Assembly (NCBI GenBank): GCA_036821485.1
Contig: DAISJM010000026.1
Coordinates: 1 to 49,544 of the forward strand
DNA: 49,544 nucleotides
Source of the DNA: DAISJM01 sp036821485
Lineage (GTDB): Bacteria; Verrucomicrobiota; Kiritimatiellia; CAIQIC01; JAGNIJ01
Direction: 5' to 3'
Shown: piece after piece, positions 40,520 to 48,435 of the stretch
Numbering within the stretch: the stretch's first letter is position 1
How the letters are laid out: every line of letters begins with the position of its first letter
Translations under genes and position numbers: made by a program
The notes under the pieces: model-generated
Database searches by the model: none
The model's input: the letters and a program-made list of their open reading frames with translations, nothing else
Told to the model about the DNA's origin: nothing

Positions 40520-42007
40520 CTAACCATCGCGGGAGGAGCCAAGCAACGCCAGCGCACTATACGCTAGCTTGTTTCGCCCCTCTAGCCGGGGGGCAAATAG
40601 CTCTTCGATCTTCAGCCCGTAGAAGCTCAACGAACCCGTGCGCGCAATCAATACGAACCCATCGGCGCTCGCTTCGACTTTATCGGAAAGCTGCGACGTG
40701 ATTTTCCATCCGCGTGCTTCGAGGCCAGCAATCATGGAGACGGGGTTAAGCGAGACCGACAACCCGAATGTAATTTTCTCAGGTCTCATGCCCAACGCGT
40801 CCAATACATCTGGTATTCGTTCTGTTCTGGAGAGCCAAGAAGCGCTGAGTGACAGGCTGTGCTTGAGATGTCCTCGTTTCTTGTCTTCGGCAACATACCA
40901 GACACTATATGTGCCTCCAGGGAAAGTGATCTCCCCGTCCTCGACACCGATCTCTGATGTCGCAAACCCAACCGCTTCGCGCAGGGCTGCCGACTTCTTC
41001 CCCAGATCTTCTCGGAGGTGATCCCCAAGGGATTCATTTACTTTGCGCTCCAAGTAATCCTGTGAGTACGTCCAGTTCTTGATGTTGGTAAGCACTTCGT
41101 CAACGCGCATCGTCTCTTTTTCGCTCAGCTTCAGAGTCTTGAAAGGACGGCCGTCAAACGAGAATGCCTCTGGAGACACGATAGATTGTCCAAAGTTCCC
41201 CAGTACGGGAATCCCGGAAGTCCGCATGTCTACCGTCGGCGTCTGACCCGCTTGGTATGAGCGCGCCGTTCTCTGTACTTCAACGGAGATGTAGTCATAC
41301 AGACTGGGGAGCGTCAGAAGCAGCGTCTCGTCGAGAGCCTTGCGCTCGCCGTTCAGCGCTTTCACAAGGTAATATGTGAAGAGGCTGAGTTCCGGGTTCG
41401 GGGACTTGGTCAGCGATGGCTCATCTGATGTGGAAGACGAGAGAATAGCCACCCCAGCGGTGCCCTCCATGTACTTTGCCAACTCTTTTGTCGAAAACTT
41501 GGCAGCCCCGAGTTTCTTTACAGAGGAGGTCGAACCGCACAGGCAAGCATCTAGAATCACGATCTTCTGCTTTGCCCGCGACGTCCTGAGGATGTCCATT
41601 ATCTTCGAGAACTTTATCAACACGTCCGGGTCGTTGTCTGAGACAGCGTCTTGCGGAACAAGATACAGCGTGTCGTCCAGCCTGTGGCCATGTCCGCTGA
41701 AGTAGAAAAGCACCCGTTCGGAGTCTTCCGCAGATTCGGCGAGACGCTTCACTGCCTTCACTATCTCGCCCATCGACGGAAATCCATGTTGTGATGTAAG
41801 CAGCGAAATACGCTTCCTATCAGCGTTGAGTTGCCAGACATCACGGAATACCTCGCTAATGGTCTGCGCGTCGTTTACACAAGTCTCCAGAGGATCAAAG
41901 CCGGAGGATTTGTCGTATTTGCCGATACCTACACAGAGAACTGCCATTTTGCCCTGAGCTTCTTGGAGCATCAGCGTTGTTCTCTGTTTCTGTGTCAGTT
42001 CGGACAT
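40520..42007 (-). CDS. Caspase-family (metacaspase-like) protease
   Basis: A 495-residue protein with a peptidase C14 domain in the first ~250 residues: MAVLCVGIGKYD, then the catalytic His106 in VLFYFSGHGHRLDD and Cys155 in VILDACLCGSTS, with a substrate-pocket-like stretch VAILSSSTSDEPS. The second half (about 270-495) is of unknown fold and may sense or scaffold. Bacterial caspase-like proteases often act as toxic effectors in phage defence. It lies alone between the carried tRNA and the right end, and its base composition looks poorer in GC than the flanks. Only a weak GGAACG precedes the ATG. Confidence 0.9.
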   Translation of the reverse strand: MSELTQKQRTTLMLQEAQGKMAVLCVGIGKYDKSSGFDPLETCVNDAQTISEVFRDVWQLNADRKRISLLTSQHGFPSMGEIVKAVKRLAESAEDSERVLFYFSGHGHRLDDTLYLVPQDAVSDNDPDVLIKFSKIMDILRTSRAKQKIVILDACLCGSTSSVKKLGAAKFSTKELAKYMEGTAGVAILSSSTSDEPSLTKSPNPELSLFTYYLVKALNGERKALDETLLLTLPSLYDYISVEVQRTARSYQAGQTPTVDMRTSGIPVLGNFGQSIVSPEAFSFDGRPFKTLKLSEKETMRVDEVLTNIKNWTYSQDYLERKVNESLGDHLREDLGKKSAALREAVGFATSEIGVEDGEITFPGGTYSVWYVAEDKKRGHLKHSLSLSASWLSRTERIPDVLDALGMRPEKITFGLSVSLNPVSMIAGLEARGWKITSQLSDKVEASADGFVLIARTGSLSFYGLKIEELFAPRLEGRNKLAYSALALLGSSRDG

Positions 42008-42139
42008 GTCTGTCGTTCCGTCGAAAGCAACTTGTCGGCGTGCGGCGAGCCAACTTTCCCTGCCACGTGGCTGCCACGCGGCGAAAATCCGCTTTTTCTA
42101 AATCCCTGCCAGCAGCGGCTTAGGAAAAAGGAGCACCTG

Positions 42140-42176
42140 TTACAAATCAGAAGCTCTGCCACTGAGCTACACCGGC
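42140..42176 (-). pseudogene. 5' half of the split tRNA-Thr(UGU), with attR core
   Basis: On the minus strand 42176-42140 reads the 5' half of a tRNA: acceptor strand GCCGGTG, D-arm GCTC-AGTGGCA-GAGC, stem strand TCTGA and loop TTTGTAA. After the loop the sequence (CAGGTGCTCC) does not continue a tRNA. The core TTACAAA is 42140-42146. Joined to 9858-9895 it makes a complete 75-base tRNA-Thr. An imperfect inverted repeat (CTTTTTCTAA at 42092-42101, TTAGGAAAAAG at 42120-42130) just inside the end may be an integrase arm site. Confidence 0.9.
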
Positions 42177-42240
42177 TTGGTCACAAAACAGCGTTATCTA
42201 AGCGAAATGGGAGAGCCTTTGCAACGCCGCAGGAGGCTTG

Positions 42241-43383
42241 TCAGTTGCGATACAGGGGAAGGGCTGTATCCGTATCGCTGATCGGGGCCTTGCGAGCGGG
42301 CTTCTCTTCCGGCGGGGGGAGTGCCTGTTCGCGTTCAAGGGCTTTCTGGAAATCAAGTTCTGCGTCCAAGAGACTTGCCTCGATCCGCTTGGCGCGCTCC
42401 GCACTCTGCTCTTCCTGCAGCAGACGATCTTCCTCGGCCTTCAGGGCTGCCTTCTTCTGGCGATACCTGGCGCGTTCCTCCTCCTTTGAGACCTGGTCGG
42501 ACGATACGTCCGGCGTTGCCGCGGGCGGGGGCGCAATGATCTCCTCCGGCGCCTGCTCAGGTTCCGGCTGAGGCTCGGGGGCAGGGGGCGGTGGCGCTGT
42601 GACGACGGGTTCCGGCACTGCTTCCTCAGGTTCCTTCTTGCGCAGCTCGATGGGTGCCGGTTTGGGCTTGGACTTCTTCGCCGGCGCAGCAGCAGGTACG
42701 GCGGGTGGGCACGACTTGGCCAGCGACGTGGCTATGTAGTTGGCGAGGATCTCGGCGGAAACCGTCTTTGATTTCTGTTCCTCGTCCATGATGGCCGAGC
42801 GCGTGATATCCAGCGCGCGCGCGTAATGTTCGGAGGTCGGGTCGTAGAGTTGGCAGAGGGGAATCTTGTGTTCCTTGGCATAGGCGAGGTGCTCGGCCTG
42901 GACTTTCCAGAGGATGTCGGCGATGGGCTTCATCGCGTCTTCGTCCACCTTCATGTCTTCGTCACCCGCCGTGGCGCGCAACTCGCGATACATGGCTTCC
43001 GTGCTGGCCACGGGGGTGGCGCCCTGCGCGACAATGTAGAAACGACCCCGGTACTGGAACACGGAGCCGGAGAACGCGTATTCGCGATTGAGCGGGAGTT
43101 CGTCAAGAAGAGGGACCAGATCCTGTGATGCGTAGCAGGTGCCGAGTTTCTTCACCGAAAATGCGGTGTAGCGGCGGTTTTCCAAGTTGAGCTGCGAGCC
43201 TTTGGCCGGGGTAAGAAGTATGTCGCGGAACAGGATGGCCTGCGCCCAGTAACGCTGCGGGCTGTGGATGAGTTCCTCGGTGTCGATAGGGGTATAGCGC
43301 TCTGCGGCGGCAGCGAATCTCGGCATGACCACCAGGACAACGGCGGCCACAAGCCACGCAGGGCTCAAGTATTGTTTCTTCAT
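42241..43383 (-). CDS. Secreted or periplasmic protein with proline-rich and charged C-terminal half
   Basis: About 380 residues. The N-terminus is a signal peptide (KKQYLSPAWLVAAVVLVVMP, then ending RFAAAAE). Residues ~30-200 form a folded domain (AQAILFRDILLTPAKGSQLN, YAFSGSVFQYRGRFYIVAQG) that looks OB-like, then a helical part. The second half is low complexity: repeated Pro/Ala/Glu, then a charged coiled region (KEEERARYRQKKAALKAEED). Such a layout could span or tether across the periplasm. I recognise no family. The ATG at 43383 has GAGG nine bases upstream; a GTG five codons earlier is the alternative. It begins the chromosomal flank right of the element. Confidence 0.75.
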   Translation of the reverse strand: MKKQYLSPAWLVAAVVLVVMPRFAAAAERYTPIDTEELIHSPQRYWAQAILFRDILLTPAKGSQLNLENRRYTAFSVKKLGTCYASQDLVPLLDELPLNREYAFSGSVFQYRGRFYIVAQGATPVASTEAMYRELRATAGDEDMKVDEDAMKPIADILWKVQAEHLAYAKEHKIPLCQLYDPTSEHYARALDITRSAIMDEEQKSKTVSAEILANYIATSLAKSCPPAVPAAAPAKKSKPKPAPIELRKKEPEEAVPEPVVTAPPPPAPEPQPEPEQAPEEIIAPPPAATPDVSSDQVSKEEERARYRQKKAALKAEEDRLLQEEQSAERAKRIEASLLDAELDFQKALEREQALPPPEEKPARKAPISDTDTALPLYRN

Positions 43384-43485
43384 CAAAATGTGCCTCACGG
43401 GGCGACAGGGAACCTAAGTAGTTAACGCCAACAAAGGCGGCAGGTCAAGAGCGGCTGGGTCAACGGACACGAGGTGCGGGCGGGT

Positions 43486-44064
43486 TCAGGGCGCGATAAC
43501 CACGTCGTCCAGAAGCACGGTGCCTTCAGCGCCCCGCGCGCCGTCATGGAGATGGATGCCAAACACGGCCCGGGTGGCATTCTCCGGGGCGGTGATCCCG
43601 CTCAGGGCGAGTTGGGTCCATCGTATCTTTGAGATGGTGGTGTCCAGCGTGGCGCTCGCGACGCGAGCGACTTCGCGATTCTGGCTGTCCCGCCATTCCA
43701 CGACGAGTCCGAGTTCAGCCGATCCCTTGAGGGGCGTGACCTTGCTGTTGATGACGTATACGCTGAAGGTATATTTCTCACCGCCAGTCACCGGCAATTC
43801 CGTGATGAGTCCTTGGAATGCCGTCGGCACGTTTTGCGCTCTCATTCGCACGCATTGCTTTCCGTTCCGCGCCGTCTCCGAGGTGACCGCAATGCCGTTG
43901 ATGCGTGAGCTGAAGAAACTCCAGACGGCGGGCATAACATCTTCCACGCCGGCAGGCTCTTCGAACCCGGCGTTCGGTGCCCTGTTAGGCACATCTTGTG
44001 CATAGACCGGACAAGCGGCCACCCATGCCGCAGTGATGAGCCATAACGCTGCTGGATACTTCAT
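43486..44064 (-). CDS. Secreted lectin-like protein (beta-sandwich), paralogue 1
   Basis: This is a 192-residue protein with signal peptide (PAALWLITAAWVAACPVYAQ). The mature part starts with PNAGFEEP and ends with a buried strand GTVLLDDVVIAP, the typical opening and closing strands of carbohydrate-binding-type beta-sandwiches (CBM4/9/22-like). Middle strands include KYTFSVYVINSKV and LGLVVEWRDSQNREVA. It resembles the genes at 44096-44704 and 48436-49029 in order of motifs. It is probably secreted and sugar-binding, without a catalytic domain; the ligand is unknown. It follows the paralogue upstream by 31 bases on the same strand and may be co-transcribed with it. Confidence 0.75.
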   Translation of the reverse strand: MKYPAALWLITAAWVAACPVYAQDVPNRAPNAGFEEPAGVEDVMPAVWSFFSSRINGIAVTSETARNGKQCVRMRAQNVPTAFQGLITELPVTGGEKYTFSVYVINSKVTPLKGSAELGLVVEWRDSQNREVARVASATLDTTISKIRWTQLALSGITAPENATRAVFGIHLHDGARGAEGTVLLDDVVIAP

Positions 44065-44095
44065 ACGACTTCCTCCCCGTCGCCCCCTGTGATGA

Positions 44096-44704
44096 CTACG
44101 GCGCGGGACGGCTCACGAGTTCGGCATCGTCCACGTAGAAGGTGCCTTGTCCTTTGCCGTCCTGGCTGAAGAAAGTGATCACGAACGTTCCCTGGGCGGT
44201 GCCTTCAGGCGCATCGGCTTCCAACGAGAACTTCTCCCAGCGGTTGGCGGGCAGGTCAAACGTCCATGTCGGGCCATGGGTCCGCGAGATCTCTGCGCCG
44301 GCATCGTTCTTCCACTCGATGCTCGTCTGGCCGAAAGATGCACCGACGAGCGGATCCTCGGCGCTGCTGATGGCGTAGATGGAGAGGGCGTAGTGCGCGC
44401 CGGGTTTGGCGAGAAACTTTGCTGCGAGTCCCTGGTAGGCATTGGTTGCCGTAAGGCACTTGAAGAGGACTGACTGTGAACCGGAACGCTTCTTCTCGTC
44501 GGTGATCCCCGCGCGGTTTTCGGCGGTGGATGTGAAGAAGAACCAGTTGTCAGGCACGACTCCGCTGACAGCGCCCTTCGTGATGGACGGCTCCTCGAAT
44601 CCTGCATTCTTGATGTCTGCGGTGACGGCTTCCTCTACTTGAGCGAAAGTTGCGGACACGAGTGTCAGGCACAACACGGCCGCCAAAACGATACGCGTAC
44701 TCAT
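44096..44704 (-). CDS. Secreted lectin-like protein, paralogue 2
   Basis: The 202-residue protein has a signal peptide (STRIVLAAVLCLTLVSATFA, cleavage near AQ), then IKNAGFEEPSITKG, AHYALSIYAIS, QTSIEWKNDAGAEIS, TWTFDLPANRWEKFSLEADA and a closing GTFYVDDAELVS. The same order of strands and the phrases NAGFEEP and VEW/IEW appear in the gene at 43486-44064, so they are tandem paralogues. The ATG at 44704 has AGGAG seven bases upstream. A palindrome of the LacI/CcpA operator type lies 35 bases before it, so sugar-dependent control is likely. Confidence 0.78.
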   Translation of the reverse strand: MSTRIVLAAVLCLTLVSATFAQVEEAVTADIKNAGFEEPSITKGAVSGVVPDNWFFFTSTAENRAGITDEKKRSGSQSVLFKCLTATNAYQGLAAKFLAKPGAHYALSIYAISSAEDPLVGASFGQTSIEWKNDAGAEISRTHGPTWTFDLPANRWEKFSLEADAPEGTAQGTFVITFFSQDGKGQGTFYVDDAELVSRPAP

Positions 44705-44738
44705 GATTGATCTCCTTATTCTTGCGATGAACACGCCA

Positions 44739-44754
44739 TTGAAATCGCTCTCAA
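44739..44754. promoter_or_regulatory. LacI/CcpA-type operator upstream of lectin-like gene
   Basis: TTGAAATCGCTCTCAA differs at two positions from the classical palindrome TTGAAAGCGCTTTCAA with its central CG, the site type bound by LacI-family regulators. It starts 35 bases from the ATG at 44704, a position suited to repression. Confidence 0.5.
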
Positions 44755-44798
44755 TTTAGTCCTTGTGCGATTCCGTGTCAACAAAGTGGGGTCAAGAG

Positions 44799-45446
44799 TC
44801 AGGAAAACTGGCCGAAAGAGGGGCAGAAATTGGCGACAGGGCAGCTCGGACAGTTCGGTTTTCGGGCGAAGCAGCAGCGTCGCCCGTGAAACACCATACA
44901 ATGGGACCAGTCGGTCCAATCCTTTTCCGGGACTATGGCCTTGAGTTCAAACTCGATCTTGTCGGGGTTGTCATTCCTGGTGAAGCCGAGGCGCTGGGAA
45001 AGTCGGCGGAAGTGCGTGTCGACGATGATACCGGGTTGGCCGTAGGCCGTGGCAATGATCAAGTTGGCGGTCTTTCGTCCGATGCCCGGCAGGGTGATGA
45101 GCACATCCAACTGGTCGGGAATGCGCCCATCATATTTCTCGACGAGCACCTTGCAGAGCCCGCGGATATTCTTTGCCTTGTTTCTGAAAAAGCCGGTGGA
45201 ACGGATTTCCTTCTCCAGCGTGGCCTGGGGCGTGCGCGCCCAGTCAGCTGCGGAGCGGTACTTCTTGAACAGGGCAGGCGTGACCATGTTCACCCGCTTG
45301 TCGGTGCACTGCGCCGAGAGGATGGTGGCCACAGCGAGCTCGAGCGGATTGGAAATGTTGAGCTCGCAGCCGGCATCGGGATAGGCCTTGCGAAGCCGGG
45401 CGAGGATTTTGGCGGCGCGCTTCTTTTGTTCGACCTTGGACTCCAT
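44799..45446 (-). CDS. nth: Endonuclease III (Nth)
   Basis: Nth removes oxidised pyrimidines and nicks the abasic site. The 215-residue protein has ELAVATILSAQCTDKRVN, the helix-hairpin-helix LPGIGRKTANLI with the catalytic Lys of GRKTAN, and the catalytic Asp in GIIVDTHFRRLSQRLG. The C-terminal [4Fe-4S] cysteines are in CCFARKPNCPSCPVANFC. The length is normal. It is a single gene on the minus strand, downstream of the pnp terminator. Confidence 0.95.
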   Translation of the reverse strand: MESKVEQKKRAAKILARLRKAYPDAGCELNISNPLELAVATILSAQCTDKRVNMVTPALFKKYRSAADWARTPQATLEKEIRSTGFFRNKAKNIRGLCKVLVEKYDGRIPDQLDVLITLPGIGRKTANLIIATAYGQPGIIVDTHFRRLSQRLGFTRNDNPDKIEFELKAIVPEKDWTDWSHCMVFHGRRCCFARKPNCPSCPVANFCPSFGQFS

Positions 45447-45477
45447 GCGATCAGTCTATGTGTCGGGGGCAAAATGC

Positions 45478-45513
45478 CAAGTGCCGAATGAACGTTCGTT
45501 CATTCGGCACTTG
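45478..45513 (-). terminator. Hairpin terminator after pnp
   Basis: CAAGTGCCGAATGAACG and its exact complement form 17-bp arms around TT. It starts 37 bases after the pnp stop, and on the minus strand is followed by GCATTTTGCC, a short T-run. It separates pnp from nth, which starts at 45446. Confidence 0.75.
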
Positions 45514-45549
45514 TTGTTTGAAATCTGCCACCTTGCGGCGGCGCGAAAA

Positions 45550-47658
45550 TTACGGCTGTTGCTGTTCCGGGTTCTTATCCTTCTCAGCCAGTGCGGCCTT
45601 GCGGCTGAGGCGGATCTTGCCGTTGTCTTCGACGTTGATGCACTTGACCCACATCTGGTCGCCGACCTTGCAGACGTCCTCCACGCGATTGACGCGGAAG
45701 TCGGCCAGTTCGCTGATGTGGACGAGGCCGTCCTGGCCGGGCAGGATTTCGACAAAGGCGCCGAATTCCTTGATGCCGGTGACGGTGCCCCGGTAGAGCT
45801 TGCCGGGCTCGGGCACGGCGGTGATGAGGCTGACTTCGTAGACAGCGGCTTCCATGGCCTTCTTGTCGGTACTGAAGACGTGCACGGAGCCATCATCTTC
45901 GATATCGATCTGCACGCCGAGTGTATCGGTGATGCGGCGGATATTCTTGCCGCCGGGGCCGATCAGTGCGCCGATCTTCTCGGGGTTGATCTTGAGCACG
46001 GTGATGCGGGGAGCGAACTCGGAGAGGTCGGCCCGCGGTGCTGGCAGGACCGTGGACATGAAGTCCAGGATCTTTGCCCGCGCGACCTTGGCCTGCTCAA
46101 ACGCGCCTTCGACAAGTTCCCACGAGAGCCCGCGGATCTTGAGATCCACCTGGAACCCGGTGATACCGTCGCGCGTGCCGGCGACCTTGAAGTCCATGTC
46201 GCCGCAATGATCTTCGGCGCCGAGGATGTCGGTGACGAGAATCGCCTTATCCTTGCCGGTGAAGAGGCCGATCGAAATACCCGCGACGGGCTTGACGATC
46301 GGAATACCTGCATCCATCAACGCGAGTGTTCCCGCGCAGATGCTGGCCATGGAACTCGAACCGTTCGAACCCATGATTTCCGACACCACGCGCACCGTGT
46401 ACGGATAATCCTTGGGCATGACCGGCAGCAACGACCGCTCTGCGAGAGAGCCGTGACCGATTTCACGGCGGCCGACCGCGCCGAGGCGACCGACTTCACC
46501 CACGCTGTAAGGCGGGAAGTTGTAGTGAAGCATGAAGCTTTTCTCATCCGGGCCGCCTGCCAACGCGTCCATGGACTGGACGTCCGACATGGTGCCCAGG
46601 GTGATGGTCGCCAACGCCTGCGTTTCGCCGCGGTTGAACAGCGCGGAGCCATGTGTGCGGGGCAGCAGGCCAACTTGGCCCGCCAGCGGACGAAGCTCGT
46701 CGAACCCGCGGCCACCGATGCGCTTGCCCTTCTCCAGGACGTTCTTGCGTACGGTTTCGATTTCGAGTGCATCAAACACGGAGCCGAACTTCTTGTCATC
46801 CAGTTCGGGGTCCTGTTCGACCAGCTTGGCCTTGAGAGATTCCTTGATCTCCGTGACCTTGTTCTGCCGTTCCAGCTTGCCGCCGATCAACAGGGCTTCG
46901 GTCAGTTCTGCGCCGGCAATCTCGCGCGCCTTCGGCAACAGCTCAGGCTGCGGCAAGTCGGCGATCACCTTGTCCGGGAGGCCAAGGGCCTTGCGGAGTT
47001 GGATTTGCGCGTCGACGAGCTTGACCACGGATTCGTGGGCCACCTTCATCGCGGCGATCATGTCCTTCTCAGAAACTTCCTGCGCCGAACCTTCGATCAT
47101 CATCATCATGTCGCGCGTGCCGACATAGATGAGGTTCAGGTCGCTGGTGGCGATCTGCGTGTGGGTGGGATTGACGACAAACTGCCCATCCACGCGGCCG
47201 ACGCGCACGGCGCCGATCGGGCCCATGAAGGGAATTTCCGACAGCGTGAGGGCTGCGCTTGCGGCATTGATACAGAGGATATCCGACTCGTTCTCGCCGT
47301 CGGCGCAGAGCATCGAGTTGTTGATTTGCACTTCGTTCCGATAGCCATCAGGGAAGAGGGCGCGGATGGGGCGATCGGTCATGCGGGCGACGAGGATTTC
47401 CTTTTCGCTCGGGCGGCTTTCGCGCTTGAAATACCCGCCGGGGAACCGACCCGCGGCGTAGGCCTTCTCGCGATACTCCACCTGCAGCGGGAAGAAATCG
47501 ATGCCTTCGCGGGGTTTGCCCGTGGTAACAGCGGAGAACACGACAGTATCTCCGAGTTGCAGGGTCACCGAGCCGGCGGCCTGTTGAGCCAGCAATCCGG
47601 TTTCAAACCGTATGTTCTTGCCGGCAATGTCTGCTTCGACCTTTGTGGTCTTATTCAT
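45550..47658 (-). CDS. pnp: Polyribonucleotide nucleotidyltransferase (PNPase)
   Basis: PNPase degrades RNA 3' to 5' by phosphorolysis and can add tails. The 702-residue protein has both RNase PH-like domains: the first with REKAYAAGRFPGGYFKRESR, the second with FMLHYNFPPYSVGEVGRLGA, GRREIGHGSLAERSLLPVMP and VSEIMGSNGSSSMASICAGT. A KH domain (INPEKIGALIGPGGKNIRRI) and an S1 domain (GKLYRGTVTGIKEFGAFVEI, HISELADFRV) follow. GGAGAG precedes the ATG. It follows rpsO on the same strand, the classic rpsO-pnp order, in which PNPase usually controls its own leader. Confidence 0.97.
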   Translation of the reverse strand: MNKTTKVEADIAGKNIRFETGLLAQQAAGSVTLQLGDTVVFSAVTTGKPREGIDFFPLQVEYREKAYAAGRFPGGYFKRESRPSEKEILVARMTDRPIRALFPDGYRNEVQINNSMLCADGENESDILCINAASAALTLSEIPFMGPIGAVRVGRVDGQFVVNPTHTQIATSDLNLIYVGTRDMMMMIEGSAQEVSEKDMIAAMKVAHESVVKLVDAQIQLRKALGLPDKVIADLPQPELLPKAREIAGAELTEALLIGGKLERQNKVTEIKESLKAKLVEQDPELDDKKFGSVFDALEIETVRKNVLEKGKRIGGRGFDELRPLAGQVGLLPRTHGSALFNRGETQALATITLGTMSDVQSMDALAGGPDEKSFMLHYNFPPYSVGEVGRLGAVGRREIGHGSLAERSLLPVMPKDYPYTVRVVSEIMGSNGSSSMASICAGTLALMDAGIPIVKPVAGISIGLFTGKDKAILVTDILGAEDHCGDMDFKVAGTRDGITGFQVDLKIRGLSWELVEGAFEQAKVARAKILDFMSTVLPAPRADLSEFAPRITVLKINPEKIGALIGPGGKNIRRITDTLGVQIDIEDDGSVHVFSTDKKAMEAAVYEVSLITAVPEPGKLYRGTVTGIKEFGAFVEILPGQDGLVHISELADFRVNRVEDVCKVGDQMWVKCINVEDNGKIRLSRKAALAEKDKNPEQQQP

Positions 47659-47721
47659 GTGTCTTTCTCTCCTTCAGGTCTTGGACGGGTGTGATGTTGG
47701 AGGGGGAACCCGGGTGCACGT

Positions 47722-47737
47722 CCATCCCAAAGGATGG
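47722..47737 (-). promoter_or_regulatory. Small hairpin in the rpsO-pnp spacer
   Basis: CCATCC (47722-47727) pairs with GGATGG (47732-47737) around four bases, in the 182-base spacer between rpsO and pnp. In many bacteria a hairpin here ends rpsO or is cut by RNase III to start pnp autocontrol. Other GC-rich inverted segments (GGGCAC/GTGCCC near 47788-47802) are close by. Confidence 0.35.
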
Positions 47738-47840
47738 GGACATGCCTTATACAGGTAACTCCGCCAGGTAATGATCCGGCCTGCCGGGCACACAGTGCCC
47801 ATGATGATGCAGACACAGATACAGGAGAAGGAAGGAACTC

Positions 47841-48104
47841 TTATCGGCGCAGCCCAAGGCGCTCAATGAGCTTCTTGTAGCGCTCTTCGTGCTTCCGCTT
47901 GATGTAATCGAGGAGCCGCCGGCGCCTGCTCACCATCATGATCAGGCCACGACGTGAGTGGTGGTCCTTTACATGACCTTGGAGATGCCCGGTCAGATCC
48001 TTGATGCGCTTAGAAAGCAGGGCAACCTGCACCTCAGCTGATCCGGTATCCCGGTCGTGCAACTGGTAGTCTTGCTTAATAGCCGCCTTGGTCGCGTTTT
48101 CCAT
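47841..48104 (-). CDS. rpsO: Small ribosomal subunit protein uS15
   Basis: This is the 87-residue S15 protein, which binds the central domain of 16S rRNA. The signature is seen in HDRDTGSAEVQVALLSKRIK, LTGHLQGHVKDHHSRRGLIM and VSRRRRLLDYIKRKHEERYK. The size is normal (family ~88-89). It is transcribed towards pnp. It is divergent from the secreted lectin-like gene at 48436. Confidence 0.98.
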   Translation of the reverse strand: MENATKAAIKQDYQLHDRDTGSAEVQVALLSKRIKDLTGHLQGHVKDHHSRRGLIMMVSRRRRLLDYIKRKHEERYKKLIERLGLRR

Positions 48105-48435
48105 AACCCTTTTCCAGACCTATTCTGGTTTCTCTTGTTTGCTTCCTTTTTCTTTTTTCCGCGGGCGACCTTACAGGTCAGGCATGACCATGTAAAGTGT
48201 TATGTTCAGATTCTTCTTCGCCATCCCATAACACTGTTTTCAGTGTACGCCGTCGGTTCGTCGCATGCGAGTACGCAATCCGTCCTCCAATTAGTGGCGC
48301 GTAAATGGGGCTTGGAATCGGCGAAAACACGGCAGATTTCATCCAAAAGCAAAAAGATGAAAAAACTTCTTGCAAGAGAGCAAACGGTTGCGTATTGTTG
48401 GCGTCGAGATGGTTGGAAACCAAAGGAGAATAGGG
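48105..48435. promoter_or_regulatory. Divergent control region with LacI-type operators
   Basis: No gene is seen in this 331-base gap. GCAAACGGTTGC (48380-48391), a near-perfect palindrome with central CG, has a second copy in reverse orientation, GAAACCGTTTGC (48446-48457), just inside the downstream gene. The two are 66 bp apart and 11 of 12 bases identical. PurR/LacI-family sites look like this. A further inverted repeat AGTGTTATG (48196-48204) / CATAACACT (48227-48235) lies nearer rpsO. Confidence 0.45.

Larger units (their letters stand above)
9896..42146. mobile_element. Integrated genomic island (defence and replication cargo), inserted in the anticodon loop of tRNA-Thr
   Basis: The element is bounded by a 7-bp direct repeat TTACAAA (9896-9902 and 42140-42146), which is exactly the complement of the anticodon loop of the split tRNA-Thr. 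A tyrosine integrase with an adjacent excisionase is near the right end (38886-40357), and a second small recombinase is at 32649-33227. A complete tRNA-Thr with the same loop lies at 40336-40410. Gene content changes sharply at both ends, from housekeeping genes to a replication module, regulators and several defence-type systems. The third TTACAAA copy (40374-40380) leaves open that this is two units in tandem, 30.5 kb and 1.8 kb. Confidence 0.88.

Noticed and set aside
45388..47694. A 768-codon plus-strand frame opposite pnp
   Set aside because: It is the antisense of a clearly recognised gene in high-GC DNA; its translation has no family motif and no ribosome site.
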